Positions 7,035-13,908 of a stretch of 42,693 bases of DNA are shown here, in pieces (the first letter of the stretch is position 1; each line of letters opens with the position of its first letter). Position numbers and translations under genes: made by a program. Location: IMG/VR virus record IMGVR_UViG_3300050132_000132, positions 1-42,693 of that record; one strand, 5' to 3'. Under the pieces are notes generated by a model, which saw nothing but the letters and a program-made list of their open reading frames with translations, was not told the DNA's origin and did not search any database. The stretch is from a virus.

Positions 7035-7649
7035 ATGCAATTTACCGAGTATGAAATTTCCCCTGAGCTTAAATTGGAAGTTAAAAAGAAAGCTTTAAAG
7101 TATCCGTTCAAAACGCTCAAACCAGGTAAGAGTTTTTATGTTGATTGTAGTGAGGTAAACGAGCTTAGTTTTAGAGCGTTGGTTAGTGCTGCTAATGGCA
7201 AACTTGAAGATAATCTAAAATGTTTTAAACATAAGAAACTAAATAAAGATGGAACCATAAAAGCTGAATTTTTAGAGGTTGGTAATATAGGAAGCAAGAA
7301 ACTAGGAAAAACCGAAGCTGTTTATGATTGTGAAATTTTTGAACTATCTCCTTTGATGAAAGAATATCTTGAAACTGGTAGCATTAAATATACTTACCCA
7401 TTTGAAAAATTAACAGAAGGCATGTGCTTTACCGTTCCGCTTGGGCAGACTACTGAAGGATCATTGCGAGTAACATGCATTGCTAAATCTAAAATTTACG
7501 GTAAGAAATTTATAGTTTTAAAGCATGACGAACCGTATAACTGTTTTGAGGTTGCTTGCATTAAATTTAAAGAAAAGGTTGCTTACCCTGTAACAGAAAT
7601 GTCAAATAACGCAATTGTGCGTGAAGCGGGTTACGCAAATGAGGCGTAA
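7035..7649 (+). CDS. Duplicated YPF-module protein, 204 aa
   Basis: Two related halves are visible. The first begins LKYPFKTLKPGKSFYV (residues about 21-36); the second carries YTYPFEKLTEGMCFTV (about 118-133). The pattern YPFxxLxxGxxFxV also occurs in the highly expressed protein at 13909-14535 (FKYPFDSLEVGASFFV). Phages of many hosts carry uncharacterised proteins with this signature; no function is known to me. It is the first gene of the rightward operon, with AAAGGAGAC as ribosome site. Two tandem modules in one chain suggest a binding scaffold rather than an enzyme, but this is inference. Confidence 0.8.
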   Translation: MQFTEYEISPELKLEVKKKALKYPFKTLKPGKSFYVDCSEVNELSFRALVSAANGKLEDNLKCFKHKKLNKDGTIKAEFLEVGNIGSKKLGKTEAVYDCEIFELSPLMKEYLETGSIKYTYPFEKLTEGMCFTVPLGQTTEGSLRVTCIAKSKIYGKKFIVLKHDEPYNCFEVACIKFKEKVAYPVTEMSNNAIVREAGYANEA

Positions 7650-7839
7650 ACAACTTGAAGAGAAATTGCTAGCATTGAACAGTGGCAAATGTGTTTACAT
7701 TAAATTTACTGGTGCTGAAGGTGCTGTGCGAAGTTTGCTGCATAGAATTAACATGAAATTAAAAACTAATTTTAGTTGTCATGCTACTAATCGAATGGGT
7801 GTGTTTGAAATTATGAACAAAGGAGTTGCTAATGACTAA
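7639..7839 (+). CDS. Small hypothetical protein, 66 aa
   Basis: Reads MRRKQLEEKLLALNSGKCVY and continues IKFTGAEGAVRSLLHRINMK. An upstream in-frame GTG at 7615 exists, but the ATG at 7639 is preferred; it overlaps the end of the previous gene by 11 bases and is probably coupled to it. The basic C-terminal half (SCHATNRMGVFEI) has a beta strand pattern. Function unknown. Confidence 0.6.
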   Translation: MRRKQLEEKLLALNSGKCVYIKFTGAEGAVRSLLHRINMKLKTNFSCHATNRMGVFEIMNKGVAND

Positions 7840-8113
7840 ACTTAAACACGAACAGGTTAAAGAATTGCGTGCTCAAGGTTTAAAGTTTAGAGAAATTGAA
7901 GAAAAGCTAAATATGAGCACAGGTACTGCAATAAGTTTGTTTAGATACGTAGCAAGGACTAGGATAGAAGGTATGCCAAAAAGAGGTCCACTCAGAGATG
8001 ATAAAAAGATAAATAAAGCTAAGTGGCTAAGAAGCACTGGTTTAACATTTGTTGCAATAGGTAAGGAAATGGGTATTAGTAAACAAGCTGCGTTTGAATT
8101 GGTGAATAAATGA
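7832..8113 (+). CDS. Tandem helix-turn-helix protein, 93 aa
   Basis: Two HTH-like units: HEQVKELRAQGLKFREIEEK with NMSTGTAISLFRYV (residues about 5-40), and WLRSTGLTFVAIGKEMGISK with QAAFELV (about 66-92). The layout resembles resolvase- or sigma-region-4-like tandem HTH proteins that bind DNA. AAAGGAG with 6-base spacing fixes the ATG at 7832, overlapping the previous stop by 8 bases. As an early-operon DNA binder it may regulate phage transcription; target unknown. Confidence 0.8.
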   Translation: MTKLKHEQVKELRAQGLKFREIEEKLNMSTGTAISLFRYVARTRIEGMPKRGPLRDDKKINKAKWLRSTGLTFVAIGKEMGISKQAAFELVNK

Positions 8114-8241
8114 TTTATATAACTAAAAGAAAAGAGTACTTTGGTTATCATTATGAGGTAGAAGAGTATAGATGTTCTTGCTGCGGTAATATTATGCAGC
8201 ACAGACCTTCTAACAATAAATGTTCTAGTTGTAAAAGATGA
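8110..8241 (+). CDS. Zinc-ribbon micro-protein, 43 aa
   Basis: Begins MIYITKRKEYFGYHYEVEEY and carries CSCC ... CSSC, a zinc ribbon of about 20 residues. The ATG overlaps the previous stop as ATGA. Likely a nucleic-acid or protein binding knuckle. Function unknown. Confidence 0.65.
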   Translation: MIYITKRKEYFGYHYEVEEYRCSCCGNIMQHRPSNNKCSSCKR

Positions 8242-8253
8242 TAGGAGGATAAA

Positions 8254-8409
8254 ATGAAATTTAAATGGTGTAGAATATTTCCTTGGAAACATAAAGTAAT
8301 TGAAATAATTACAAGAGTTCGTGGTGATAAGTTTTATCTTAATTACTTTCATTGTAAACATTGCGGTAAGGATTATGAGCCTCGAATACGTTTTAACCAA
8401 CCTATATGA
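8254..8409 (+). CDS. Small zinc-knuckle protein, 51 aa
   Basis: Begins MKFKWCRIFPWKHKVIEIIT and has HCKHCGKDYEPRIRF near the C-terminus, with Cys6 possibly helping metal binding. TAGGAGGAT gives an excellent ribosome site. It ends in ATGA overlap with the SLOG gene. Function unknown. Confidence 0.65.
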   Translation: MKFKWCRIFPWKHKVIEIITRVRGDKFYLNYFHCKHCGKDYEPRIRFNQPI

Positions 8410-8909
8410 AAGTTCCTTTCTCAGTAACTGGTCATAGACCGAGTAAACTCGCAAATGCTTATCCTGAAACTAAAGCTTATAGCGTGTTAGTTGAGTTAGC
8501 TATGTATCAAATTAACAAGCTTAATTGTACCCACATTCTTACAGGAATGGCTATAGGCTGGGATTTGGCTGTTGCTCAGGCTTGTGTTAATGTGGGCATA
8601 TCATTCACTGCTTGCGTTCCATTGCAAGATCAAGAATTGCAATGGCCTGCTGAAACTAAACGATATTATTTTGAATTGTGTTCTAAAGCTGCTGATGTTT
8701 ATTTTGTTTGCGATCCTGGCTATGCTGCTTGTAAGATACAAATGCGAAATCAGTACATGGTTGACAATTCTGAAAAGGTTCTCGCTCTTTGGGATGGTAG
8801 CAGTGGAGGCACTGCAAATTGTGTTGAATATGCTAAAACTAAAAATATAGAAATAATTAATTGTTGGACTGAATATTTGTCTTGCTTTAAATATTACGGT
8901 TTGATATAA
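8406..8909 (+). CDS. YpsA/DUF1273-like SLOG-fold protein, 167 aa
   Basis: Opens VPFSVTGHRPSKL, the glycine-rich nucleotide-binding loop of the YpsA (DUF1273) branch of SLOG proteins. It continues with HILTGMAIGWDLAVAQAC and the late motif MVDNSEKVLALWDGSSGGTA, all typical. SLOG proteins bind nucleotides or nucleotide-derived signals (relatives include TIR-linked and LOG enzymes), and phage copies are common but their job is uncertain. Start coupled by ATGA to the previous gene. Full length for the family (about 170-180 residues). Confidence 0.85.
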   Translation: MKVPFSVTGHRPSKLANAYPETKAYSVLVELAMYQINKLNCTHILTGMAIGWDLAVAQACVNVGISFTACVPLQDQELQWPAETKRYYFELCSKAADVYFVCDPGYAACKIQMRNQYMVDNSEKVLALWDGSSGGTANCVEYAKTKNIEIINCWTEYLSCFKYYGLI

Positions 8910-8935
8910 AGGTTAAAATTTTAAAGGAGGTTTGA

Positions 8936-9214
8936 ATGAAAAGTCCAGCTAACTTTGTTGATTTGGTAGGTAAGCGTTTTGGTTGTTGTTTGGTAGAAGA
9001 ACGAGTTGAAAATGCCAAAGCAGGTGGTAGTAGATGGCTATGTTTGTGTGGTTGCGGAAAACGCTTTATAACAAATGGTAGTGATTTGAAAAGAGGAAAC
9101 ACTAAATCATGCGGTCACATGATTAAAAATCCTGCTTTTAGCAGAATAAAGATAATCGGTAAGGCTGATTACGAAGAAAATCTTTCTGAGTTAAATGACT
9201 TTCTGAATAGTTAA
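8936..9214 (+). CDS. Zinc-binding AP2/HNH-associated N-domain protein, 92 aa
   Basis: Has the pattern LVGKRFGCCLVEERV, then WLCLCGCGKRF and GSDLKRGNTKSCGH, the zinc-binding N-terminal module found in phage AP2/HNH homing endonucleases. Here no nuclease domain follows; the protein ends after a short helical tail. It may be a stand-alone DNA-binding domain or the remnant of a homing endonuclease. Ribosome site AAAGGAGG. Confidence 0.75.
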   Translation: MKSPANFVDLVGKRFGCCLVEERVENAKAGGSRWLCLCGCGKRFITNGSDLKRGNTKSCGHMIKNPAFSRIKIIGKADYEENLSELNDFLNS

Positions 9215-9225
9215 ATTGAAATTAG

Positions 9226-9332
9226 CCAAACACAGACGGCTCAGCGTCAAAACCGGCTTGCGAGGCTGCCCCGTAGACGGACTTTAGGGTAAGGTCAAGG
9301 CTTCGGTATAGGCCGACTAGGTGAACCGCTCA
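9226..9332 (+). ncRNA. Candidate structured RNA element A
   Basis: A GC-rich insert in AT-rich sequence between two genes, with small hairpins such as GACG-GCTCAG-CGTC and TCGG-TATAGG-CCGA. Its 3' end, GGCCGACTAGGTGAACCGCT (9311-9330), closely matches 14652-14673 just before the tRNA, and earlier pieces (GGCTTGC, GGAC, AAGG) occur in the same order in both. The pair suggests a shared RNA family. Which RNA it is I cannot tell. Confidence 0.45.
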
Positions 9333-9390
9333 GAATTGAAATTTGGAGCTTAGGTTTTAATTTTAAAATTTACTAATTTAAGGAGGTTGC

Positions 9391-9768
9391 TTGAACATTC
9401 ATGGTTGTTTAGAGTTAGCAAGACAAGCCTCTTTAAAAAGTGAATTTAAAGTTAAAGTCGGAGTTGTTATTGTAAAAGGTAACAGAGTGTTGTCTTTTGG
9501 TTATAATCAAATAAGACATTTGAGTAGAGGCGTTGTTAAGTACTCAGCTTTTAGTCATAGTGCTCACGCTGAACGAATCGCCTGTTCTAAAGTAGAAAGG
9601 AATAAACTTAAAGGTGCTACTATCTTTATTAGTAGAAGTTTTAAAGACGGAATGCCTGCCTTAGCAGCACCTTGTAATGATTGCTTAAATCTAATAAAAG
9701 ATATGAAGATAGCTAAAGTTGTTTATACTATCGCTGACTTTCCGTTTTATGAAATAGTTAAATTATAA
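9391..9768 (+). CDS. dCMP/cytidine-deaminase-like protein, 125 aa
   Basis: Zinc deaminase signature: HAERIACSK (HAE motif, catalytic Glu, residues about 61-69) and PCNDC (about 92-96), with the central sheet in between. Family members deaminate dCMP, cytidine or a modified base. At 125 residues it is short for classical phage dCMP deaminases and lacks their extra zinc site. The start is TTG at 9391 after AAGGAGG with a tight 4-base spacing. A nucleotide-metabolism role is likely; the exact substrate is open. Confidence 0.8.
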   Translation: MNIHGCLELARQASLKSEFKVKVGVVIVKGNRVLSFGYNQIRHLSRGVVKYSAFSHSAHAERIACSKVERNKLKGATIFISRSFKDGMPALAAPCNDCLNLIKDMKIAKVVYTIADFPFYEIVKL

Positions 9769-9780
9769 GGAGACTAATTT

Positions 9781-9978
9781 ATGTTAAATACGAATAAAGA
9801 ATGGCCTGATTGGTGTGATGTTGGAAAACACATAAATATAGTGTTTGAAGACGGTACTAAAATAAGCGGTGAACTCACGGCTGATAATTGGTACGACATT
9901 CCTATGTTTGCTGTCAAAAACGGAAACGGTGAAGTTAATGTTTGTTTTGAAGATGTTAAAACTTGGGAGACACAATGA
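9781..9978 (+). CDS. Small beta-rich hypothetical protein, 65 aa
   Basis: Begins MLNTNKEWPDWCDVGKHINI and continues VFEDGTKISGELTADNW, a strand-turn-strand pattern like SH3 or Sm-type small barrels. AAGGAGAC precedes the ATG. Ends in ATGA overlap with the next gene. Function unknown. Confidence 0.7.
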   Translation: MLNTNKEWPDWCDVGKHINIVFEDGTKISGELTADNWYDIPMFAVKNGNGEVNVCFEDVKTWETQ

Positions 9979-10304
9979 AAGAGTTTAGTGCTGAGCGCGA
10001 ACTTGCCGATGAGAATAAAGAAATGATACAGAAGGAAGAACGTGATTTATTCTTAACTGAGTTGCTTGGCTTTAAAGTACACCACGATCCTGTTGATTAC
10101 GATAGGAACGAACCTAGACGGCTAGCGCCTATTGACTTTTCAACTTGGGAAAATTTCGGTAGGTTGTTTGAGTTTGCTGAAAAGCAAACTTGGTGGATTG
10201 ATTTTGTATTATTTTGCACAGACTGCGATAGTTTTTATTGTTCTATAAAACCTAACGAGCGAGCTGATGCTATTTATAAATTTTTAAAAAGGAGAGTACA
10301 GTGA
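9975..10304 (+). CDS. Hypothetical protein, 109 aa
   Basis: Begins MKEFSAERELADENKEMIQK; acidic helical N-terminus, then a globular part with DFSTWENFGRLFEFAEKQTW and CTDCDSFYC. The ATG at 9975 overlaps the previous stop and has GGGAGA in front; a GTG-type start 12 bases upstream is less likely. Coupled by GTGA overlap to rtcB. The tight coupling suggests co-production with the RNA ligase, function unknown. Confidence 0.7.
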   Translation: MKEFSAERELADENKEMIQKEERDLFLTELLGFKVHHDPVDYDRNEPRRLAPIDFSTWENFGRLFEFAEKQTWWIDFVLFCTDCDSFYCSIKPNERADAIYKFLKRRVQ

Positions 10305-11416
10305 AAGAGACTCACATATTCGCTGAACATGTTGAACAAGAAGCGGTAAGCCAGTTTGAATTGGCTATGCAACAGTCTTATGTTGTTAAAGGCGCATTAA
10401 TGGCCGATGCTCATACTGGCTATGTATTACCCATCGGTGCTGTTGTTGCTTGCAAAGATGTTATAGTTCCTGCTTACATTGGCTACGATGTAGGATGCGG
10501 AGTTTGTGCTGTTCCCACTACTTTCAAACGTAAAGATGTTGAAGCTAATGCTAAAGTTATTTTTGAAGCTATTTATAAAGCCGTTCCTACAGGATTTGCC
10601 CATAATCAGCACGATCTAATTTGGGATGCAAGTACTGAGCATGAAATGAGTGATAAATTGTGTGAAATATTTAGCAAAAATGGTTTAAAACAATTAGGTT
10701 CGCTCGGTTCTGGTAATCATTTTATAGAGATAGGATATGATGAAAACGATGTAGTTTGGATTATTGTTCATTCCGGTTCAAGAGGAATTGGCCATGCTGT
10801 TGCGTCTCATTATATGAAAATTGCTTCTGGAAGCAATAAGGCTAAGGAAGGACATTTTGGTCTTGATGTTAATTCAGTAGAAGGTAAAAATTATATTACT
10901 GACATGAATTTTTGCCTTGAGTTTGCGTTGGAAAATAGGAAACGCATTGTCCAAAAAGTTGCTGGCGTTATTAATAGAACAATTAATATGATATACTATT
11001 TAGTTAAAATTGATAAAATTGATAAAATTATTAACAGAAACCATAATCACGCAGAACTTAAAGATGGACTTTGGATTCATCGTAAAGGCGCGACTCACGC
11101 CGAAGATGGAATGCTAGGTGTGATCCCTGGTAATATGCGTGATGGATCATTTATCGTAGCAGGTAAAGGTAATCCTCATTCGCTCTATTCCAGTTCGCAT
11201 GGAGCAGGGCGTGTTTTAGGGCGTAAAGCAGCACAACTTATTTTGAACGTTGAAAATTTTACTGAGCAAATGAAAGGAATTACTGCTAAGGTTTGCGATA
11301 AGACGTTAGACGAATCTCCCAGTGCTTATAAAAATATATTTGAAGTAATGGAATTGCAAAAGGAATTAGTTACCGTGATACATCATATTAAACCCATTAT
11401 CAACATAAAAGCATAA
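10301..11416 (+). CDS. rtcB: RtcB-type RNA ligase, 371 aa
   Basis: Carries all hallmark motifs of the tRNA-splicing/RNA-repair ligase RtcB: MADAHTGYVLPIGAVVA (residues about 34-50), GYDVGCGV with the metal-binding Asp63/Cys66, GSLGSGNHFIEI, VHSGSRGIGH, HRKGATHA, IPGNMRDGSFIVAGKGN and the SSHGAGR box containing the His that is guanylylated. RtcB joins 3'-phosphate or 2',3'-cyclic phosphate ends to 5'-OH RNA ends using GTP and manganese. At 371 residues it is a compact version (E. coli RtcB is about 408). GTG start in GTGA overlap with the preceding gene. A phage copy probably repairs tRNAs cut by host defence nucleases; that role is inferred. Confidence 0.95.
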   Translation: MKETHIFAEHVEQEAVSQFELAMQQSYVVKGALMADAHTGYVLPIGAVVACKDVIVPAYIGYDVGCGVCAVPTTFKRKDVEANAKVIFEAIYKAVPTGFAHNQHDLIWDASTEHEMSDKLCEIFSKNGLKQLGSLGSGNHFIEIGYDENDVVWIIVHSGSRGIGHAVASHYMKIASGSNKAKEGHFGLDVNSVEGKNYITDMNFCLEFALENRKRIVQKVAGVINRTINMIYYLVKIDKIDKIINRNHNHAELKDGLWIHRKGATHAEDGMLGVIPGNMRDGSFIVAGKGNPHSLYSSSHGAGRVLGRKAAQLILNVENFTEQMKGITAKVCDKTLDESPSAYKNIFEVMELQKELVTVIHHIKPIINIKA

Positions 11417-11420
11417 TAGC

Positions 11421-11666
11421 ATGACTGTGCAACGACGTTGGGAGCGAGAACAATTGCATGAAGAATGCGTTGCTAAAGAAAATGCTAAGAACGCTTCGCT
11501 GAAAAGAATGTCAACACAGTTGTTTGAAGCTGCTGCTAAAAGTAAAATAGGTGTTAGTGAATGGGAACGTAATTTTATTAATTCTGTTTACTTGCAAATA
11601 TCTAAAGGTAATGCTTTAAGTGTTAGGCAGGAAGAAATGCTAACTAAACTTTTTGAGAAATATTAA
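11421..11666 (+). CDS. Small helical hypothetical protein, 81 aa
   Basis: Begins MTVQRRWEREQLHEECVAKE; nearly all helix, with a C-terminal half ERNFINSVYLQISKGNALSV of a type seen in many short phage proteins. No good ribosome site is visible, so translation may depend on the closely preceding rtcB stop. Function unknown. Confidence 0.65.
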   Translation: MTVQRRWEREQLHEECVAKENAKNASLKRMSTQLFEAAAKSKIGVSEWERNFINSVYLQISKGNALSVRQEEMLTKLFEKY

Positions 11667-11675
11667 AGGAGATTT

Positions 11676-11789
11676 ATGCCGTATAAAGGATATATTTGTA
11701 TTGTAAGTTTATCTATTGCTGCTTATTTGTCATATAAAGACAAAGAAGGTTGGGGTTGGTTTATATTTATAGCTTTTTTATGTCTATAA
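11676..11789 (+). CDS. Tiny membrane protein, 37 aa
   Basis: Reads MPYKGYICIVSLSIAAYLSY, then a KDKEGWGW loop and a second hydrophobic stretch FIFIAFLCL. Two short membrane segments joined by a charged turn. AAAGGAGAT is the ribosome site. Function unknown. Confidence 0.6.
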   Translation: MPYKGYICIVSLSIAAYLSYKDKEGWGWFIFIAFLCL

Positions 11790-11799
11790 AGGAGGTTTT

Positions 11800-12288
11800 G
11801 TGAATTATTGGATTATTACAGATACCCATTTAGGTCATAATAAACTTGTTGATGAAGGTTATCGGCCTAAAGGATTTGAAGAATTAATTTTTAAACATTT
11901 GTATATGGTTAAACCCACAGATGTGCTTATTTGCTTAGGAGATGTTTGTATAGGCAGCGATGCTTATTGGCATAATCGTATAATGCAACATTGGGTTGGT
12001 AATAAATGTTGGCTTGTTAAAGGCAATCACGATAATAAATCCAATAGTTGGTATTTAAATGCAGGTTGGGATTGTGTGAGTGAATCTTTAACCTTGAACA
12101 TTTATGGTAAAGATATTTTGTTTTCTCATTGTCCTGTAACTAAACATGATAATTTTGATCTAAACATTCATGGTCATTTGCATAATACTTTGCATCATGA
12201 AATTGAAGGTCTTGCAGCTAAGCACAAGTTATTGTTTATTGAACATACTTATGCTCCGGTTAGTTTACGAAAATTTATAGGAGCATAA
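11800..12288 (+). CDS. Metallophosphoesterase, 162 aa
   Basis: Calcineurin-like phosphoesterase motifs in order: DTHLGH (residues 8-13), GDV (about 47), KGNHD (about 70-74), FSHCP (about 108) and NIHGHLH (about 121-127). GTG start after AAAGGAGG. Short single-domain form, typical of phage phosphoesterases. It lies beside rtcB and a nuclease, so a role in processing RNA ends (for example removing phosphates) is possible; substrate not predictable. Confidence 0.9.
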   Translation: MNYWIITDTHLGHNKLVDEGYRPKGFEELIFKHLYMVKPTDVLICLGDVCIGSDAYWHNRIMQHWVGNKCWLVKGNHDNKSNSWYLNAGWDCVSESLTLNIYGKDILFSHCPVTKHDNFDLNIHGHLHNTLHHEIEGLAAKHKLLFIEHTYAPVSLRKFIGA

Positions 12289-12290
12289 GT

Positions 12291-12911
12291 ATGGCTATAA
12301 GTTGGAGTAAAATAGAACCTCGCAAACCTAAGTTGCTAGAACCTAAAATAGCTAAGCCTAGAGGACGGCCTAAAATGACCAAGCCTGTTATTGAAGAACC
12401 TGAAATTGAATATGTTCCGTTTGTGCCGCAACTTAAAGTTAGCACAAAGCCTGAAACAGTAACAAAGGAAGTTAAGCCTAAAGGTATGACTCCTGAACGT
12501 TTAGCAATCGGAGGAACTGAGTCTGCTGAGCAGAAGGCTCTATTTTGTCAATGTGCTCGTAATGTGGGCAAATATCCTGAATTGAAATGGTTCTTTGCTA
12601 TACCAAACGGCGGTACTCGCGGCGATACTCCTGAACTAAGGGCTATTCGCGGTGGTCAACTGGTTGCAGAAGGTGTGCGTTCTGGAGTTGCTGATACTTG
12701 TTTGCCTGTAAAGCGTGCTTGCTATTCTGGTTTGTATATTGAAATGAAAAAAAAGTCAGCTAAACCTAAAAAAGAAACTTCTAAAGGCGGCTTGTCGGAT
12801 GAACAAATTGAGTTTGGTGAATTTGTAAAAAAACAAGACTATGCTTGGTATTGTTGTTATGGTTGGCAAGAGGCATGGGCCTGTGTCGAGTGGTATATCA
12901 ATTTAACTTGA
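12291..12911 (+). CDS. VRR-NUC domain nuclease, 206 aa
   Basis: A Pro/Lys-rich N-terminal tail (residues 1-70) is followed by a VRR-NUC PD-(D/E)XK nuclease core: SAEQKALFCQCA, PNGG, then EGVRSGVADTCLP with the catalytic Asp, YIEMKKK with the Glu and Lys, and a C-terminal LSDEQIEFGEFV helix. Such nucleases are common stand-alone phage enzymes, often Holliday-junction or structure-specific. The long basic N-terminal extension is unusual. Confidence 0.88.
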   Translation: MAISWSKIEPRKPKLLEPKIAKPRGRPKMTKPVIEEPEIEYVPFVPQLKVSTKPETVTKEVKPKGMTPERLAIGGTESAEQKALFCQCARNVGKYPELKWFFAIPNGGTRGDTPELRAIRGGQLVAEGVRSGVADTCLPVKRACYSGLYIEMKKKSAKPKKETSKGGLSDEQIEFGEFVKKQDYAWYCCYGWQEAWACVEWYINLT

Positions 12912-12936
12912 CATTTTAACAAAATATGTTTACTGT
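12908..12936 (+). promoter_or_regulatory. Rightward promoter
   Basis: TTGACA (12908-12913), 17-base spacer and TACTGT (12931-12936), ending 35 bases before the start of the next gene. It overlaps the stop of the nuclease gene. Confidence 0.5.
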
Positions 12937-12971
12937 GCAACCATCTTTTATTTAATTTGAAAGGAGGTTGT

Positions 12972-13262
12972 ATGGGAGTTTTGCAGACAAAGTGCATGTA
13001 TTGTAGCGTACATGTGAGTGAGAAGCCTGATGAAAGACCGGGCAATGAAGTCAGTTTGAACGGAGGTATTTGTGAAGCATGTTTAACGGAAAAGCATCCT
13101 GACATTGCTCCGAGATTGAAGATTTATCGCACTTGTAAGACTTGTGAAAGTAAAAGTTTGAAGTGCGAATTTGTTGCTTGTGACGAATTGAGTAAGAGAC
13201 TTGATAATGCAGATATTGAAATTAGACAAAACAGGAGGTTGAATGAGATGCCCACATTGTAA
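12972..13262 (+). CDS. Zinc-finger hypothetical protein, 96 aa
   Basis: Cysteine pairs are arranged as CMYC ... CEAC (residues about 8-33) and CKTC ... C (about 52-65), giving one or two zinc sites. The ATG at 12972 follows AAAGGAGG by four bases; an upstream in-frame TTG is not used. Ends overlapping the next gene by 20 bases. Function unknown, probably binds nucleic acid or a polymerase. Confidence 0.7.
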   Translation: MGVLQTKCMYCSVHVSEKPDERPGNEVSLNGGICEACLTEKHPDIAPRLKIYRTCKTCESKSLKCEFVACDELSKRLDNADIEIRQNRRLNEMPTL

Positions 13263-13833
13263 CGAACTTATTGTTACTCCGCTTAAATATCATGTTTGCA
13301 ATTTCTTTCGCGTAAAACGTACCAAAAGACAAATGCTATTGATAACGTTATTGATTGTTGCTTTGGTTGTAGTTGTTCACAGTCTAGCCAGCAGAATTGA
13401 TAAAGCTCCGCTTCAAATGCAAAAGTGTCATACAAGTTTGGCTATTCAGGTTTGCAAACCACCCAGGCTTTCCAGAATGATTAATTATTTTAAATCTAAA
13501 GGCATAGCTTATCCTGAGCAAATGGCTACAGCTGTATTAGAAACCAATAAGCCAAAACTCATGGCGGCAGTGGCTGTGAAGGAAGCAACGCCTTACACGG
13601 TAAAGCACGGTGGCTATAAAAAACGTCATGTTGGTGCTTGGCAAGTAAACGAAAAGCTACATGGGCACGCAGGCAATTTGCCAATAGATCAAGCACTTAA
13701 AGCTGAGCGTATTCTTGACGAATTATTGAAAGAGTCTAATGGTGATATGCGAGTTGCTTTAAATTCATATGGCGGCGACACGCATAACAAGTACGCTAAA
13801 AATATTTTGAAAGATTTATGTGAAATTCCTTGA
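13243..13833 (+). CDS. Zinc-ribbon / TM / lytic transglycosylase-like protein, 196 aa
   Basis: Domain order: a Cys motif CPHC ... C at residues 3-19, a basic stretch RVKRTKRQ, one membrane helix MLLITLLIVALVVVVHSLA (about 31-49), then an SLT-type muramidase-like domain: AAVAVKEATPY with the candidate catalytic Glu (about 113), GAWQV, a helix around the ALKAERILDELL stretch, and ALNSYGGDTHNKY which matches the AYN-G motif. The topology N-in/C-out would place the enzyme in the periplasm to cut peptidoglycan. AGGAGG lies 4-5 bases before the ATG. A cytoplasmic zinc ribbon on a membrane-bound transglycosylase is unusual. Confidence 0.75.
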   Translation: MRCPHCNELIVTPLKYHVCNFFRVKRTKRQMLLITLLIVALVVVVHSLASRIDKAPLQMQKCHTSLAIQVCKPPRLSRMINYFKSKGIAYPEQMATAVLETNKPKLMAAVAVKEATPYTVKHGGYKKRHVGAWQVNEKLHGHAGNLPIDQALKAERILDELLKESNGDMRVALNSYGGDTHNKYAKNILKDLCEIP

Positions 13834-13857
13834 CATAAAAAATAAATTTGATATAGT
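13830..13857 (+). promoter_or_regulatory. Strong rightward promoter before the 13909 gene
   Basis: TTGACA (13830-13835), 16-base spacer and TATAGT (13852-13857) in the extended form TGATATAGT. It nearly repeats the sequence TTTGATACAGTC found at 15453. This is the best match to sigma70 consensus seen in the window. Confidence 0.65.
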
Positions 13858-13908
13858 CGCTTCAACGCTAACGAAACACGGTTGACAACTTAACAAGGAG
13901 GAACGAAA

